Below, one piece after another: positions 53,882-61,933 of a DNA stretch of 64,000 bases; positions within the stretch are counted from its first letter, which is position 1, and each line of letters starts with the position of its first letter. The notes beneath the pieces are model-generated. The model was given only the letters and a program-made list of their open reading frames with translations. It ran no database searches and was not told where the DNA came from. Both the position numbers and the translations under genes were made by a program. Source of the stretch: Pseudomonadales bacterium (GTDB lineage: Bacteria; Pseudomonadota; Gammaproteobacteria; Pseudomonadales; UBA5862); the NCBI GenBank assembly GCA_024234215.1, contig JACKOQ010000001.1, positions 682,001 to 746,000 on the forward strand, in the 5' to 3' direction.

Positions 53882-54655
53882 ATGGAAATCAATGGTCCAG
53901 TGCTGCTGGAGCAGCGTGAAGGGGTTGCGCTGCTGACCCTGAACCGGCCACCGGCCAATTCGATGAATCTGCAGGCGTTCATCGAACTGGAGCAGCTGCT
54001 CGACACCCTGGCCCGCGACCCGCAGGTGCGGGCGGTGGTGTTGACCGGTGCCGGTGACAAAGGCTTTTGCGCGGGTTTCGATCTGACCGACACCGCCAAC
54101 TCCACCACCGTCAGTCTGAAGGCGCAGGCGGTCTGCAACCAGATCGAGGCCTTCCCCAAGCCGGTGGTGGCGGCCATCAACGGCTATGCGCTGGGTGGCG
54201 GCTGTGAACTGGCGCTGGCGTGCCATTTTCGCTTCATGGTTGCGGCGCCCAAGGCGGTGATCGGCCTGCCCGAGACCCAGCTCGGGGTGATTCCGGTCTG
54301 GGGTGGCACCCAGCGACTGCCGCGGCTGATCGGACGCTCACGTGCCACCCAGATGATTCTGCTGGCCGAGCGCATCGATGCCGAGGAGGCGGCCCAGATC
54401 GGGCTGGTGGACCGGGTCTGCGCGCCCGCGGAGCTGTTCCAGCAGGCCTTTGCCTTCGCCGTGGCATTGGCCAAGCGTCCGCCGCTGGCGACCCGTGCCG
54501 TGCTGCGGGCGATTCACATCGGTCTGAACCATGGCATGGCGGCGGGTTTGCAGGCCGAACTGGACGAGGTGAAGGGCGTGCGCGGCAGCAAGGATGCCGA
54601 AGAGGGGATACGCGCCTTTTTCGAGAAGCGTGAACCGCGTTTCTCGGGTGAATAG
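53882..54655 (+). CDS. Enoyl-CoA hydratase/isomerase family protein
   Basis: The 257-residue crotonase-fold protein has the oxyanion-hole segments GDKGFCAGFDLT near residue 60 and ALGGGCELALACHFR near 105, and the catalytic-region Glu residues LPETQLGVIP. It hydrates or isomerises an enoyl-CoA, probably in fatty-acid or amino-acid breakdown. The ATG at 53882 has AAGGAG 8 bases upstream; the frame extends to 53834. It precedes a serA-like gene by 33 bases. Confidence 0.92.
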   Translation: MEINGPVLLEQREGVALLTLNRPPANSMNLQAFIELEQLLDTLARDPQVRAVVLTGAGDKGFCAGFDLTDTANSTTVSLKAQAVCNQIEAFPKPVVAAINGYALGGGCELALACHFRFMVAAPKAVIGLPETQLGVIPVWGGTQRLPRLIGRSRATQMILLAERIDAEEAAQIGLVDRVCAPAELFQQAFAFAVALAKRPPLATRAVLRAIHIGLNHGMAAGLQAELDEVKGVRGSKDAEEGIRAFFEKREPRFSGE

Positions 54656-54688
54656 TTCATTCCATTGTTTTGACGAGAGCAGTCACAG

Positions 54689-55864
54689 ATGTACCGAATC
54701 CAGTTGCTGAACCAGATCTCCCGCAAGGGCACCGACCGTTTTGCGCGCGAGCGCTATGAGCTTGGCGGGCAGGTCGAGGCGCCCGACGCCATTTTGCTGC
54801 GCAGCCACAAACTGGCTGTCAGCGAACTGGGCGCGAACCTGAAGGCGGTGGCGCGGGCCGGTGCCGGGGTCAACAACATTCCGGTTTCGGTGCTGAGCGA
54901 GCGCGGCATTCCGGTGTTCAACACCCCGGGCGCCAATGCCAACGCGGTCAAGGAGCTGGTGCTCTGCGCGATGCTGCTCGCTTCGCGCGGGATCGTGCCA
55001 GGGTTGCGCTATGTCGAGACGCTGGCCGGCATGACCGATGTGGCGGCGCTGAACGCGACCCTGGAACAGGAGAAGAAGCGTTTTGCCGGGCAGGAGCTGG
55101 CCGGACGGACACTCGGCGTGGTGGGGTTGGGCGCGATCGGTTCACGGCTGACCGACGCCGCGCTGCATCTGGGAATGACGGTGCTGGGTTATGACCCGGC
55201 GCTGTCGGTCGAAGCCGCCTGGCGGGTGCCGAACCAGGTGCAGAAGATGGACAATCTGGCATCACTGCTGGCCCGTTCCGACTATGTCTCGCTGCATGTT
55301 CCGCTGCTGGAGAATACCCGCAACCTGCTGCGCGAAGAGACGCTGGCCTACTGCAAGAAGGGCGCGGTGCTGCTCAACTTCGCGCGCGAAGGGGTGGTGG
55401 ATGAATCGGCGGTGGTGAAGTTTCTCGACAGTGGTTATCTGCGCCAGTATGTCGCCGACTTTCCGCATCCGCTGCTGATGGGTCGAAGTGATGTGCTGCT
55501 GCTGCCGCATCTGGGGGCCAGCACGCTGGAGGCCGAGGAGAATTGTGCGGTGATGGCGGCCGATCAACTGATCGATTATCTGGAGACCGGCAACATCCGC
55601 AATTCGGTCAACTTTCCCACGCTGGTGCTGGAGCGCAACGGTGGCTGCCGGCTGGCCTTCTCGAACCGCAATGTGCCGAAGATCCTCGGCAAGGTGCTGT
55701 CACTGCTGGCCGATCACAACCTGAATGTGCTCGACATGCTCAACAAGAGCCGTGACGAGATCGCCTACAACCTGATCGATGTCGAGTGCGAGATTCCGCC
55801 GGCACTGCTGCCGGCGATCCGTGCGGTCGAAGGGGTGATCGATCTGAGGGTGATTCCGGGCTAA
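54689..55864 (+). CDS. serA: 3-phosphoglycerate dehydrogenase-type 2-hydroxyacid dehydrogenase with ACT domain
   Basis: The 391-residue NAD-dependent enzyme has the catalytic-domain GVNNIPV, the Rossmann GLGAIGSRL near residue 150, an Arg in NFAREGVVDE, Glu in DFPHPLL region and the His in HLGASTLEAEEN. A C-terminal ACT domain (about residues 315-391, SNRNVPKILGKVLSLLADHNLNVLDML) is a serine-type allosteric sensor. It could make 3-phosphohydroxypyruvate for serine; other acids are possible. It is flanked by crotonase and CitE-like genes on the same strand. Confidence 0.88.
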   Translation: MYRIQLLNQISRKGTDRFARERYELGGQVEAPDAILLRSHKLAVSELGANLKAVARAGAGVNNIPVSVLSERGIPVFNTPGANANAVKELVLCAMLLASRGIVPGLRYVETLAGMTDVAALNATLEQEKKRFAGQELAGRTLGVVGLGAIGSRLTDAALHLGMTVLGYDPALSVEAAWRVPNQVQKMDNLASLLARSDYVSLHVPLLENTRNLLREETLAYCKKGAVLLNFAREGVVDESAVVKFLDSGYLRQYVADFPHPLLMGRSDVLLLPHLGASTLEAEENCAVMAADQLIDYLETGNIRNSVNFPTLVLERNGGCRLAFSNRNVPKILGKVLSLLADHNLNVLDMLNKSRDEIAYNLIDVECEIPPALLPAIRAVEGVIDLRVIPG

Positions 55865-55920
55865 TCCTGGGGTGGCCGGTGCTGCCCTGAATCTTCTGAA
55901 TGCGATGGAGAGCCGCGAAG

Positions 55921-57210
55921 ATGACGCTGATCAGGCAACTGGCCGACCGGGCCCGACAGAGTCGCGAGCAGCTGCTGCGCGAACGGCGCATGGCCACGGC
56001 GGAGATGCCACTGAAGTACTGGTGCCAGCAGGCGCACTTCACCACGCCGGCCAGCGGCACACCGGAGAAGGCGATCCAGGGGTTGGCAGCGGCGCGCAAG
56101 CTGTTGCAGAAGTTCGACATCAGCCCGGCGGAGCTGGCCGACCATGCCGGTGCACCGCTGTCGGCGCTGCGCGGGCTGATCGAGCAGCCCGACTGCCACA
56201 CCCCGCTGGTGATGGTCGATTGCGAGGATGCGGTTGCGCTCGATGCCGAGTCGGCCCGCAAGGCGCGTGCGGGCGCCATCCGCTGTTTTTCGCAGGCGAA
56301 CTGGGGTTCGACGCTGGCCTTCTTTCGCCCGGCCGGCCTGACGCTCGATGGCTGCATCGACGACCTGTTCGAGGTGCTGCCGGCGGTGGCCAGCGAGCGT
56401 GTCGAGCACTATCCGATCGATGGCCTCATCTGGCCGAAGGTGGAGCATCCCAACGAGCTGGTGTGGCTGAATGAGCGGCTGGGTGAGATCGAGCATCTGC
56501 TGGGATTGCCGGAGCAGCGGATCAAGCTGCAATTTCTGGTCGAATCGGGCTACGCGCTGGCGCAACTGCCTGAACTGGTCAAGGCGGTGACGCCACGGCT
56601 GACCGGCATCATCTGGGGCATTGCCGACTATGCGGCCGACGTCAATCTGCCCGAGCTGCGCAACGACCATCCGAGCTGCGACTGGGCGCGGCAGGTGATC
56701 GTCAACGTCGCCGGAGCCGTCAATGTGCCCGCCATCGACAACATGACCCTCAACTATCCGACCCCGTTGCATCGCGGCGAGGGGCTCAGCCTGGCCCAGC
56801 AGCAGGCGAACAAGCTCAAGGTGCTGAATGCGCTGAAAGAGGCCTACCAGGATGCCTGCCACGGCATTCGACTGGGCATGTCGGGCAAGTGGGTCGGCCA
56901 TCCCGGCCAGCTGCTGATGGTGCTGGCGGCCTACCAGGGTGCCTGTTCGCAGGCGCAGCTCGATCAGGACATTGCCGAGATCGAGCTCTACCAGCGCAGT
57001 GTCGCCAGCGGCTCCGGCGCCACCATGATCGGGCGCGGCGAAGGTGACTACATGGCCGATCGCGCCACCGATCGTCATCTGCGCGCCCGGTTGCGGCGCG
57101 CCACCGCCTGGGGGCGGCTCGATGCGCAGCGGGCAGCGTCGCTCGGCATCATCAATGAAAACGAATTCTGGCAGCTCGACGCGCGGGCGAACCCAGCTTC
57201 GGAGGCTTGA
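55921..57210 (+). CDS. HpcH/HpaI aldolase/citrate lyase (CitE/malyl-CoA lyase-like) family protein
   Basis: The 429-residue protein has the CitE-type TIM-barrel motifs VMVDCEDAVALDAESARKAR and IWPKVEHPNELVW, with the conserved Arg, Glu and Asp pattern. It is longer than classical CitE (about 300 residues), with an N-terminal extension and extra C-terminal helices. It could cleave or form a malyl-CoA- or citramalyl-CoA-like thioester; the exact substrate is unknown. The ATG at 55921 lies 57 bases after the serA-like gene. Its stop directly abuts the end of the convergent malQ. Confidence 0.85.
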   Translation: MTLIRQLADRARQSREQLLRERRMATAEMPLKYWCQQAHFTTPASGTPEKAIQGLAAARKLLQKFDISPAELADHAGAPLSALRGLIEQPDCHTPLVMVDCEDAVALDAESARKARAGAIRCFSQANWGSTLAFFRPAGLTLDGCIDDLFEVLPAVASERVEHYPIDGLIWPKVEHPNELVWLNERLGEIEHLLGLPEQRIKLQFLVESGYALAQLPELVKAVTPRLTGIIWGIADYAADVNLPELRNDHPSCDWARQVIVNVAGAVNVPAIDNMTLNYPTPLHRGEGLSLAQQQANKLKVLNALKEAYQDACHGIRLGMSGKWVGHPGQLLMVLAAYQGACSQAQLDQDIAEIELYQRSVASGSGATMIGRGEGDYMADRATDRHLRARLRRATAWGRLDAQRAASLGIINENEFWQLDARANPASEA

Positions 57211-58689
57211 TCAGCCGCGGCCGTAGAGCTGGTTGAGGCGGCGCAGCCGTTCGCTCAGGTCGGCCGGAAGGTCGCTCCAGGCGAAACGCCAGCGCCAGTT
57301 GCCTTCGACGGTGCCGGGTTGGTTCATGCGGTGTGCCGAGTCGAGACCGAGCAGATCCTGCATCGGGATGATCGCCAGCCGCGCCACCGAGGCCAGCGCG
57401 GCGCGCAGCAGAGGCCACGGCATCGCCTCGCCCGGTCGGCCCAGATACTCATCGACCCGTTCTTGAAGCGTGGGCGTCAGCCCCTGATACCAGCCAAGGC
57501 TGGTGTCGTTGTCGTGGGTGCCGGTGTAGACCACGCTCTGCTGGCGATGGTTGTGCGGCAGATAGGGGTTGTCGGCGCCGCCGTCGAAGGCGAATTGCAG
57601 AATCTTCATGCCCGGAAAGTCGAACCGGGCCATCAACCGCTCCACTTCGGGCGTGATGGTGCCGAGATCCTCGGCCACCCAGGGCAGCGTGCCGTGGCGC
57701 TCGATCAGGCTCTGGAACAGTGCCTCCCCGCGCGCCGGGGCCCAGCGGCCGACCATCGCGGTGGGCTCATCGGCCGGAATCTCCCAGCAGGCCTCGAAGC
57801 CGCGAAAGTGGTCGATGCGCAGCAGGTCGAAGTAGCGCATCTGGGTGGCGACCCGGCCTTGCCACCAGGAAAAACCGTCGGCTTCCATCTCCTCCCAGCG
57901 GAACAGCGGGTTGCCCCAGCGCTGGCCGGTGGCCGAGAAGTAGTCGGGCGGCACCCCGGCGACGACGCGTGGATTGCCGTCGGCATCGAGGTCGAACTGC
58001 CGCTGGTGGGCCCAGACATCGGCGCTGTTGTGGTCGACGAAAATCGGAATGTCGCCGAACAGCGCCACGCCGCGCTCCCGGGCATGGCGGTGCAGCTGTC
58101 GCCACTGGCTGTCGAACAGGAACTGCTCGAAACAGATGGCCTCGATCGCGTCGGCATGGTGGTGCCGAGCCTGTTTCAGCGCAGCCGGATCACGCTGGCG
58201 CAGCGGTGTCGGCCAGTGCACCCAGGAGTGGTCGTTGAAGTGGCTGCGCAGCGCCATGAACAGCGCATAGTCGGGCAGCCAGCCGGCAGCGCTGTTCCGG
58301 AACTGTTCGAACTCGGTCTGTTCGGTCGGACTGGCGGTGGCCTTGAACCGCAGCCAGGCGCGAAGCAACGGGGATTCCGTGGAGGTCAGGTCACTGTCGA
58401 GCCAACCATGCTGCACCAGCGCCTGCAGGTCGATCAGCCGCGGATTGCCGGCATGGGCCGACAGGCAGAGATAGGGTGAACCGTCGTCATGGGTCGGCCC
58501 CAGCGGCAGCATCTGCCAGACGCCAAAACCCGATTCGGCGAGAAAGTCGACGAAGCGGCAGGCCGCCTCGCCCAAGGTGCCGCACCCTTGGCTGCCTGGC
58601 AGCGAGGTCAGATGCAGCAGCACGCCGGAGCGGCGTCGGGCCAGGGGTGAACCGGGGTTGCCAGGCGCATCCATGCAGTCGGCACTCAC
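57211..58689 (-). CDS. malQ: 4-alpha-glucanotransferase (amylomaltase)
   Basis: The 492-residue GH77 enzyme transfers alpha-1,4-glucan segments. It has the N-terminal GVLLHLTSLPG, the IFVDHNSADVWAH segment, the catalytic-region LLRIDHFRGFEACWEIP (nucleophile Asp) and the acid/stabiliser EDLGTITPEV and TGTHDNDTSLGW. It is of the short bacterial type. The GTG start at 58689 overlaps the stop of the upstream GH57 gene (GTGA), implying translational coupling; an ATG at 58674 is an alternative. It is part of the glgC-GH57-malQ unit. Confidence 0.95.
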   Translation of the reverse strand: MSADCMDAPGNPGSPLARRRSGVLLHLTSLPGSQGCGTLGEAACRFVDFLAESGFGVWQMLPLGPTHDDGSPYLCLSAHAGNPRLIDLQALVQHGWLDSDLTSTESPLLRAWLRFKATASPTEQTEFEQFRNSAAGWLPDYALFMALRSHFNDHSWVHWPTPLRQRDPAALKQARHHHADAIEAICFEQFLFDSQWRQLHRHARERGVALFGDIPIFVDHNSADVWAHQRQFDLDADGNPRVVAGVPPDYFSATGQRWGNPLFRWEEMEADGFSWWQGRVATQMRYFDLLRIDHFRGFEACWEIPADEPTAMVGRWAPARGEALFQSLIERHGTLPWVAEDLGTITPEVERLMARFDFPGMKILQFAFDGGADNPYLPHNHRQQSVVYTGTHDNDTSLGWYQGLTPTLQERVDEYLGRPGEAMPWPLLRAALASVARLAIIPMQDLLGLDSAHRMNQPGTVEGNWRWRFAWSDLPADLSERLRRLNQLYGRG

Positions 58690-60401
58690 GTTTCGCTGCC
58701 TCGGCGCATGGTGCCGCCCTGCTCCGGCGCGCCACCGCCCTTGGAGATCACCTGGGTCAGGCTTTGGGGCGGCTCGATCATCAGTGTCTGATAGAGGCTG
58801 ACCAGATGCTCGCGGAACAGCCGCTCGAAGTCGCTGACCGATTCGGCCGAGTTGTAGTCGCCAAACCACCAGAACCAGTCGGAGCCCTCACAGAGTGCCA
58901 ATTGCTGTTCGGCGGCCTGTTGCTGTTCGGCCGAGAGCGTGCCGGCGGCGATCACCCGATCGAACTGCTGCTTGGCCTCGATCAGCAGCTCCCAGCCGCG
59001 GTTCTTGTCCGGACTGCCGATCCAGGTCGAGAAGGTGCCATAGACCCAGCTGCCGGCCACCAGGCTGGGCAGTTGCAGACTGCGATCGGGAGGTGGGCGC
59101 TTCGGCCGGTTCTTCACCAGGTTGCCGAAGGTGGTCAGGCGCAGCGTCGGATGCTGCGCCAGTTTCTGGTAGAGCGCGGTCAGAAAGTAGTAGCCGTTGT
59201 TGGGGTAGTACTCCCAGGCATTCTCGCCATCGAGAATGATGCTGATCACCCGACTCGGATCATTGCCACAGGCCGCGGCGATGTTCTCCAGATGCTGCAC
59301 CAGATCGGCGGCGGCATCGTCGCCGTGCCAGTTGGCGTATTTGAAACCGATGGCGTCCGAGAGCTGGTCATCGCGAAAGAAGCAGGCGATGTCGATGCCA
59401 TCGACCCGGTAGGGATGGTGGATGCAGGCGTCACCCATACGGCCCGCTGCGGTCAGGCTGTGACGCAGCACCGATTCGCCGGTGGCGGCCCAGCGGAAGC
59501 CCGCGGCGGCCAGCAGTTGCAGCGTGGCGTCGCTGACCGCCCCTTCGGAGGGCCAGCAGCCGATCGGGATCATGCCAAAGTAACGGCTGAAGGTCTCGAT
59601 GCCATGCCGCAGATGCCAGCGCGCCCGCTCGGCGCCGCCGGGATAGTGGTCGGCAGTGGGCAGGGTGGCCGTGGGCATCGCCTCGCGGGCCGAATCGATG
59701 TCGAGCAGCAGTGGCAGGATCGGATGGCCATAGGGCGACATCGCCAGCTCGATCTGGCCCCCTTCGGCCAGGGCGCGGTAGCGCGGAATCACGCTCTGCA
59801 CCAGTTCGCCGATGATCGACAGCAGCAGCCGGCGCTGCGCCAGGCTGTAGTGGTTGCCCTGCTCCATCAGTGCGGTGATGCGCGAATCGCCGCGGCGCAC
59901 CGTCTCACCCAGCCAGGCCAGGTGGTACCAGACCAGCAGATCCCACAGGAACTGATCATGCAGGTAGCCGACCTGACCGGGGTGGGCGAGCAGGTGGCGC
60001 GCCAGTGCGGCCAGTTGGCCGAAGGGTGCAAAGCGCTGGATCAGCCGCTGTTCGTTGGCGCGCAGCGACTGGCTGGTCAGCAGCAGTCGGCTTTCGCCAT
60101 CGCTGGGCAGTTGCTCACTGGCCAGGGCGGCGAGCAGCGGATCGGCGATCTCGCCATTTCCGGCCAGGAAACTCTCGATCTGCTCTCCATAGGCGTCGAT
60201 CTGTTCGAGCAGCACCGGGGCGAAGTTGACCACGCTGCGCGCACCGGGGGTCTGCTCGAGGATCGCCGCCATGTCGACGTAATCCTTGATCGCGTGCAGG
60301 TAGCTCCAGGGCTGGCGGAAGGCGCTGGCGTTGAGCGGTCGGTAGTGGGGCTGATGCATGTGCCACATCAGCACCACCGGCGTGAAGGATTCAGCGGACA
60401 T
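58686..60401 (-). CDS. Glycoside hydrolase family 57 (alpha-amylase/glucan-branching type)
   Basis: The 571-residue GH57 protein has the N-terminal VVLMWHMHQPHY motif, the catalytic nucleophile Glu in PIGCWPSEGAVSD and the acid Asp in IILDGENAWEYYPNNG. GH57 members hydrolyse or transfer alpha-1,4 and alpha-1,6 glucan bonds. The start at 60401 (MSAESFTPV) has AGGAGG upstream; the frame continues to 60509 into glgC. It overlaps glgC by 11 bases and malQ by 4, so the three are probably translated in a coupled manner. Confidence 0.92.
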   Translation of the reverse strand: MSAESFTPVVLMWHMHQPHYRPLNASAFRQPWSYLHAIKDYVDMAAILEQTPGARSVVNFAPVLLEQIDAYGEQIESFLAGNGEIADPLLAALASEQLPSDGESRLLLTSQSLRANEQRLIQRFAPFGQLAALARHLLAHPGQVGYLHDQFLWDLLVWYHLAWLGETVRRGDSRITALMEQGNHYSLAQRRLLLSIIGELVQSVIPRYRALAEGGQIELAMSPYGHPILPLLLDIDSAREAMPTATLPTADHYPGGAERARWHLRHGIETFSRYFGMIPIGCWPSEGAVSDATLQLLAAAGFRWAATGESVLRHSLTAAGRMGDACIHHPYRVDGIDIACFFRDDQLSDAIGFKYANWHGDDAAADLVQHLENIAAACGNDPSRVISIILDGENAWEYYPNNGYYFLTALYQKLAQHPTLRLTTFGNLVKNRPKRPPPDRSLQLPSLVAGSWVYGTFSTWIGSPDKNRGWELLIEAKQQFDRVIAAGTLSAEQQQAAEQQLALCEGSDWFWWFGDYNSAESVSDFERLFREHLVSLYQTLMIEPPQSLTQVISKGGGAPEQGGTMRRGSET

Positions 60402-61704
60402 GACGCACCTCCTGCCCGAGCATCTCGGGAGAGACCAGCACGATCCCCTCGGGCGAGAGGTGGAAGCGGCGGGCATCCTCCTTGGCATCTTCCCCGATGA
60501 CGGTGCCATCGGGAATGATGCACTCCTGATCGATGATCGCCCGGGTCAGCCGGCAGTGCTGGCCGATCACGGCCCGGGGCAGCACCACGCACTGGTTCAG
60601 TTCGCTGTAGGCGTTGACGCGGACATTGTTGAACAGCAGCGAGCGGCGCACCAGTGCACCGGAGACGATGCAGCCGGCCGACACCATCGAATCGACCGCC
60701 ATGCCGCGGCGGCCATCGTCATCGTCGAAGACGAACTTGGAGGGGGGCAGCTGCTCCTGATGGGTCCAGATCGGCCACTCCTGGTCGTAGAGGTTCAGCG
60801 GTGGGGTGACATCGAGCAGCTCCATGTTGGCCTGCCAGAACGCATCGACCGTGCCGACGTCGCGCCAGTAGGCCTGCTCGCCATTTTCGACGTCACGGAA
60901 CGGATAGGCGAAGACCCGGTAGCGGTCGATGGCCGAGGGGATGATGTCCTTGCCGAAGTCGTGGCTGGAGCGGGGTGTCTCGGCATCCTTGATCAGCTGC
61001 TCATAGAGAAACCCGGTGTTGAACACATAGATGCCCATCGAGACCAATGCCTTGTCGGGTGAACCGGGCATCGGGATCGGGTGCTTCGGTTTCTCCTGGA
61101 AGCCGATGATGCGTTCGTCGGCACCGATCGACATGACGCCGAATTCGCTTGCTTCGGCCAGCGAGGTTTCGATGCAGCAGACGGTCATGTCGGCCTCGCG
61201 CTCCACATGCTGGGCGATCAGCAGGCCGTAATCCATCTTGTAGATGTGGTCACCGGCCAGGATCAGCACATATTCGGGATTGTGCAGCCGGATGATGTCG
61301 AGATTCTGATAGATCGCATCGGCGGTGCCCTTGTACCAGGAGTCATGGATGCGCTGCTGGGCCGGCAGCAGCTCGATGAACTCGTTCATCTCGGCGCGCA
61401 GAAAGCTCCAGCCCTTCTGCACGTGGTTGATCAGTGAATGTGATTTGTACTGGGTCAGGATGCCGATGCGACGCACATCGGAGTTGACGCAGTTGGAGAG
61501 CGAAAAGTCGATGGTGCGGTACTTGCCGCCAAAAGGGATCGCCGGCTTGGCATGCCAGCGGGTCAGGTTGTGCAGCCGCGAACCGCTGCCGCCGGCCAGC
61601 ACCAGCGCCAGGGTCTCACCGGTGATGCGGCTGACGAAACGGCGGGGCGCGGTCGGTGAGCTGCTGCGTTTTTTGCCCTTGGCAGTCGGTTTGGTGGTTT
61701 CCAT
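60391..61704 (-). CDS. glgC: Glucose-1-phosphate adenylyltransferase (ADP-glucose pyrophosphorylase)
   Basis: The 437-residue enzyme makes ADP-glucose, the committed step of glycogen synthesis. The N-terminal nucleotidyltransferase domain has ALVLAGGSGSRLHNLT, GTADAIYQNLD, GDHIYKMDYG and the sugar-phosphate loop FQEKPKHP. A left-handed beta-helix domain forms the C-terminus. The ATG at 61704 is chosen because GGAG lies 8 bases upstream and the length then agrees with E. coli GlgC (431); upstream codons to 61761 are also open. It is divergent from glgB. Confidence 0.96.
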   Translation of the reverse strand: METTKPTAKGKKRSSSPTAPRRFVSRITGETLALVLAGGSGSRLHNLTRWHAKPAIPFGGKYRTIDFSLSNCVNSDVRRIGILTQYKSHSLINHVQKGWSFLRAEMNEFIELLPAQQRIHDSWYKGTADAIYQNLDIIRLHNPEYVLILAGDHIYKMDYGLLIAQHVEREADMTVCCIETSLAEASEFGVMSIGADERIIGFQEKPKHPIPMPGSPDKALVSMGIYVFNTGFLYEQLIKDAETPRSSHDFGKDIIPSAIDRYRVFAYPFRDVENGEQAYWRDVGTVDAFWQANMELLDVTPPLNLYDQEWPIWTHQEQLPPSKFVFDDDDGRRGMAVDSMVSAGCIVSGALVRRSLLFNNVRVNAYSELNQCVVLPRAVIGQHCRLTRAIIDQECIIPDGTVIGEDAKEDARRFHLSPEGIVLVSPEMLGQEVRHVR

Positions 61705-61933
61705 GCGGTCGGCTCCGGGGTTCATTGGCGTTGGCGATTCAGTGGCCGGTCGTGCATCCATCCAAAGGCGCCTTGGCCAGAGTTATGCAGGGCTTATTCC
61801 AGTTTTGCACTGCGGCGAGGTGGTAGCGTCATCCGGCAGCGGGTTTGATCGCACTGCGGCATCGGTTTTTCCGTGGTGCGCTTTTCTGCTTCAATGCACT
61901 GCTCCAGCAGTTCAGTTCAGCCAGGTCGTTGAC

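Noticed and set aside
58476..60500. 674-residue forward frame opposite GH57
   Set aside because: Antisense shadow of a gene with clear catalytic motifs.
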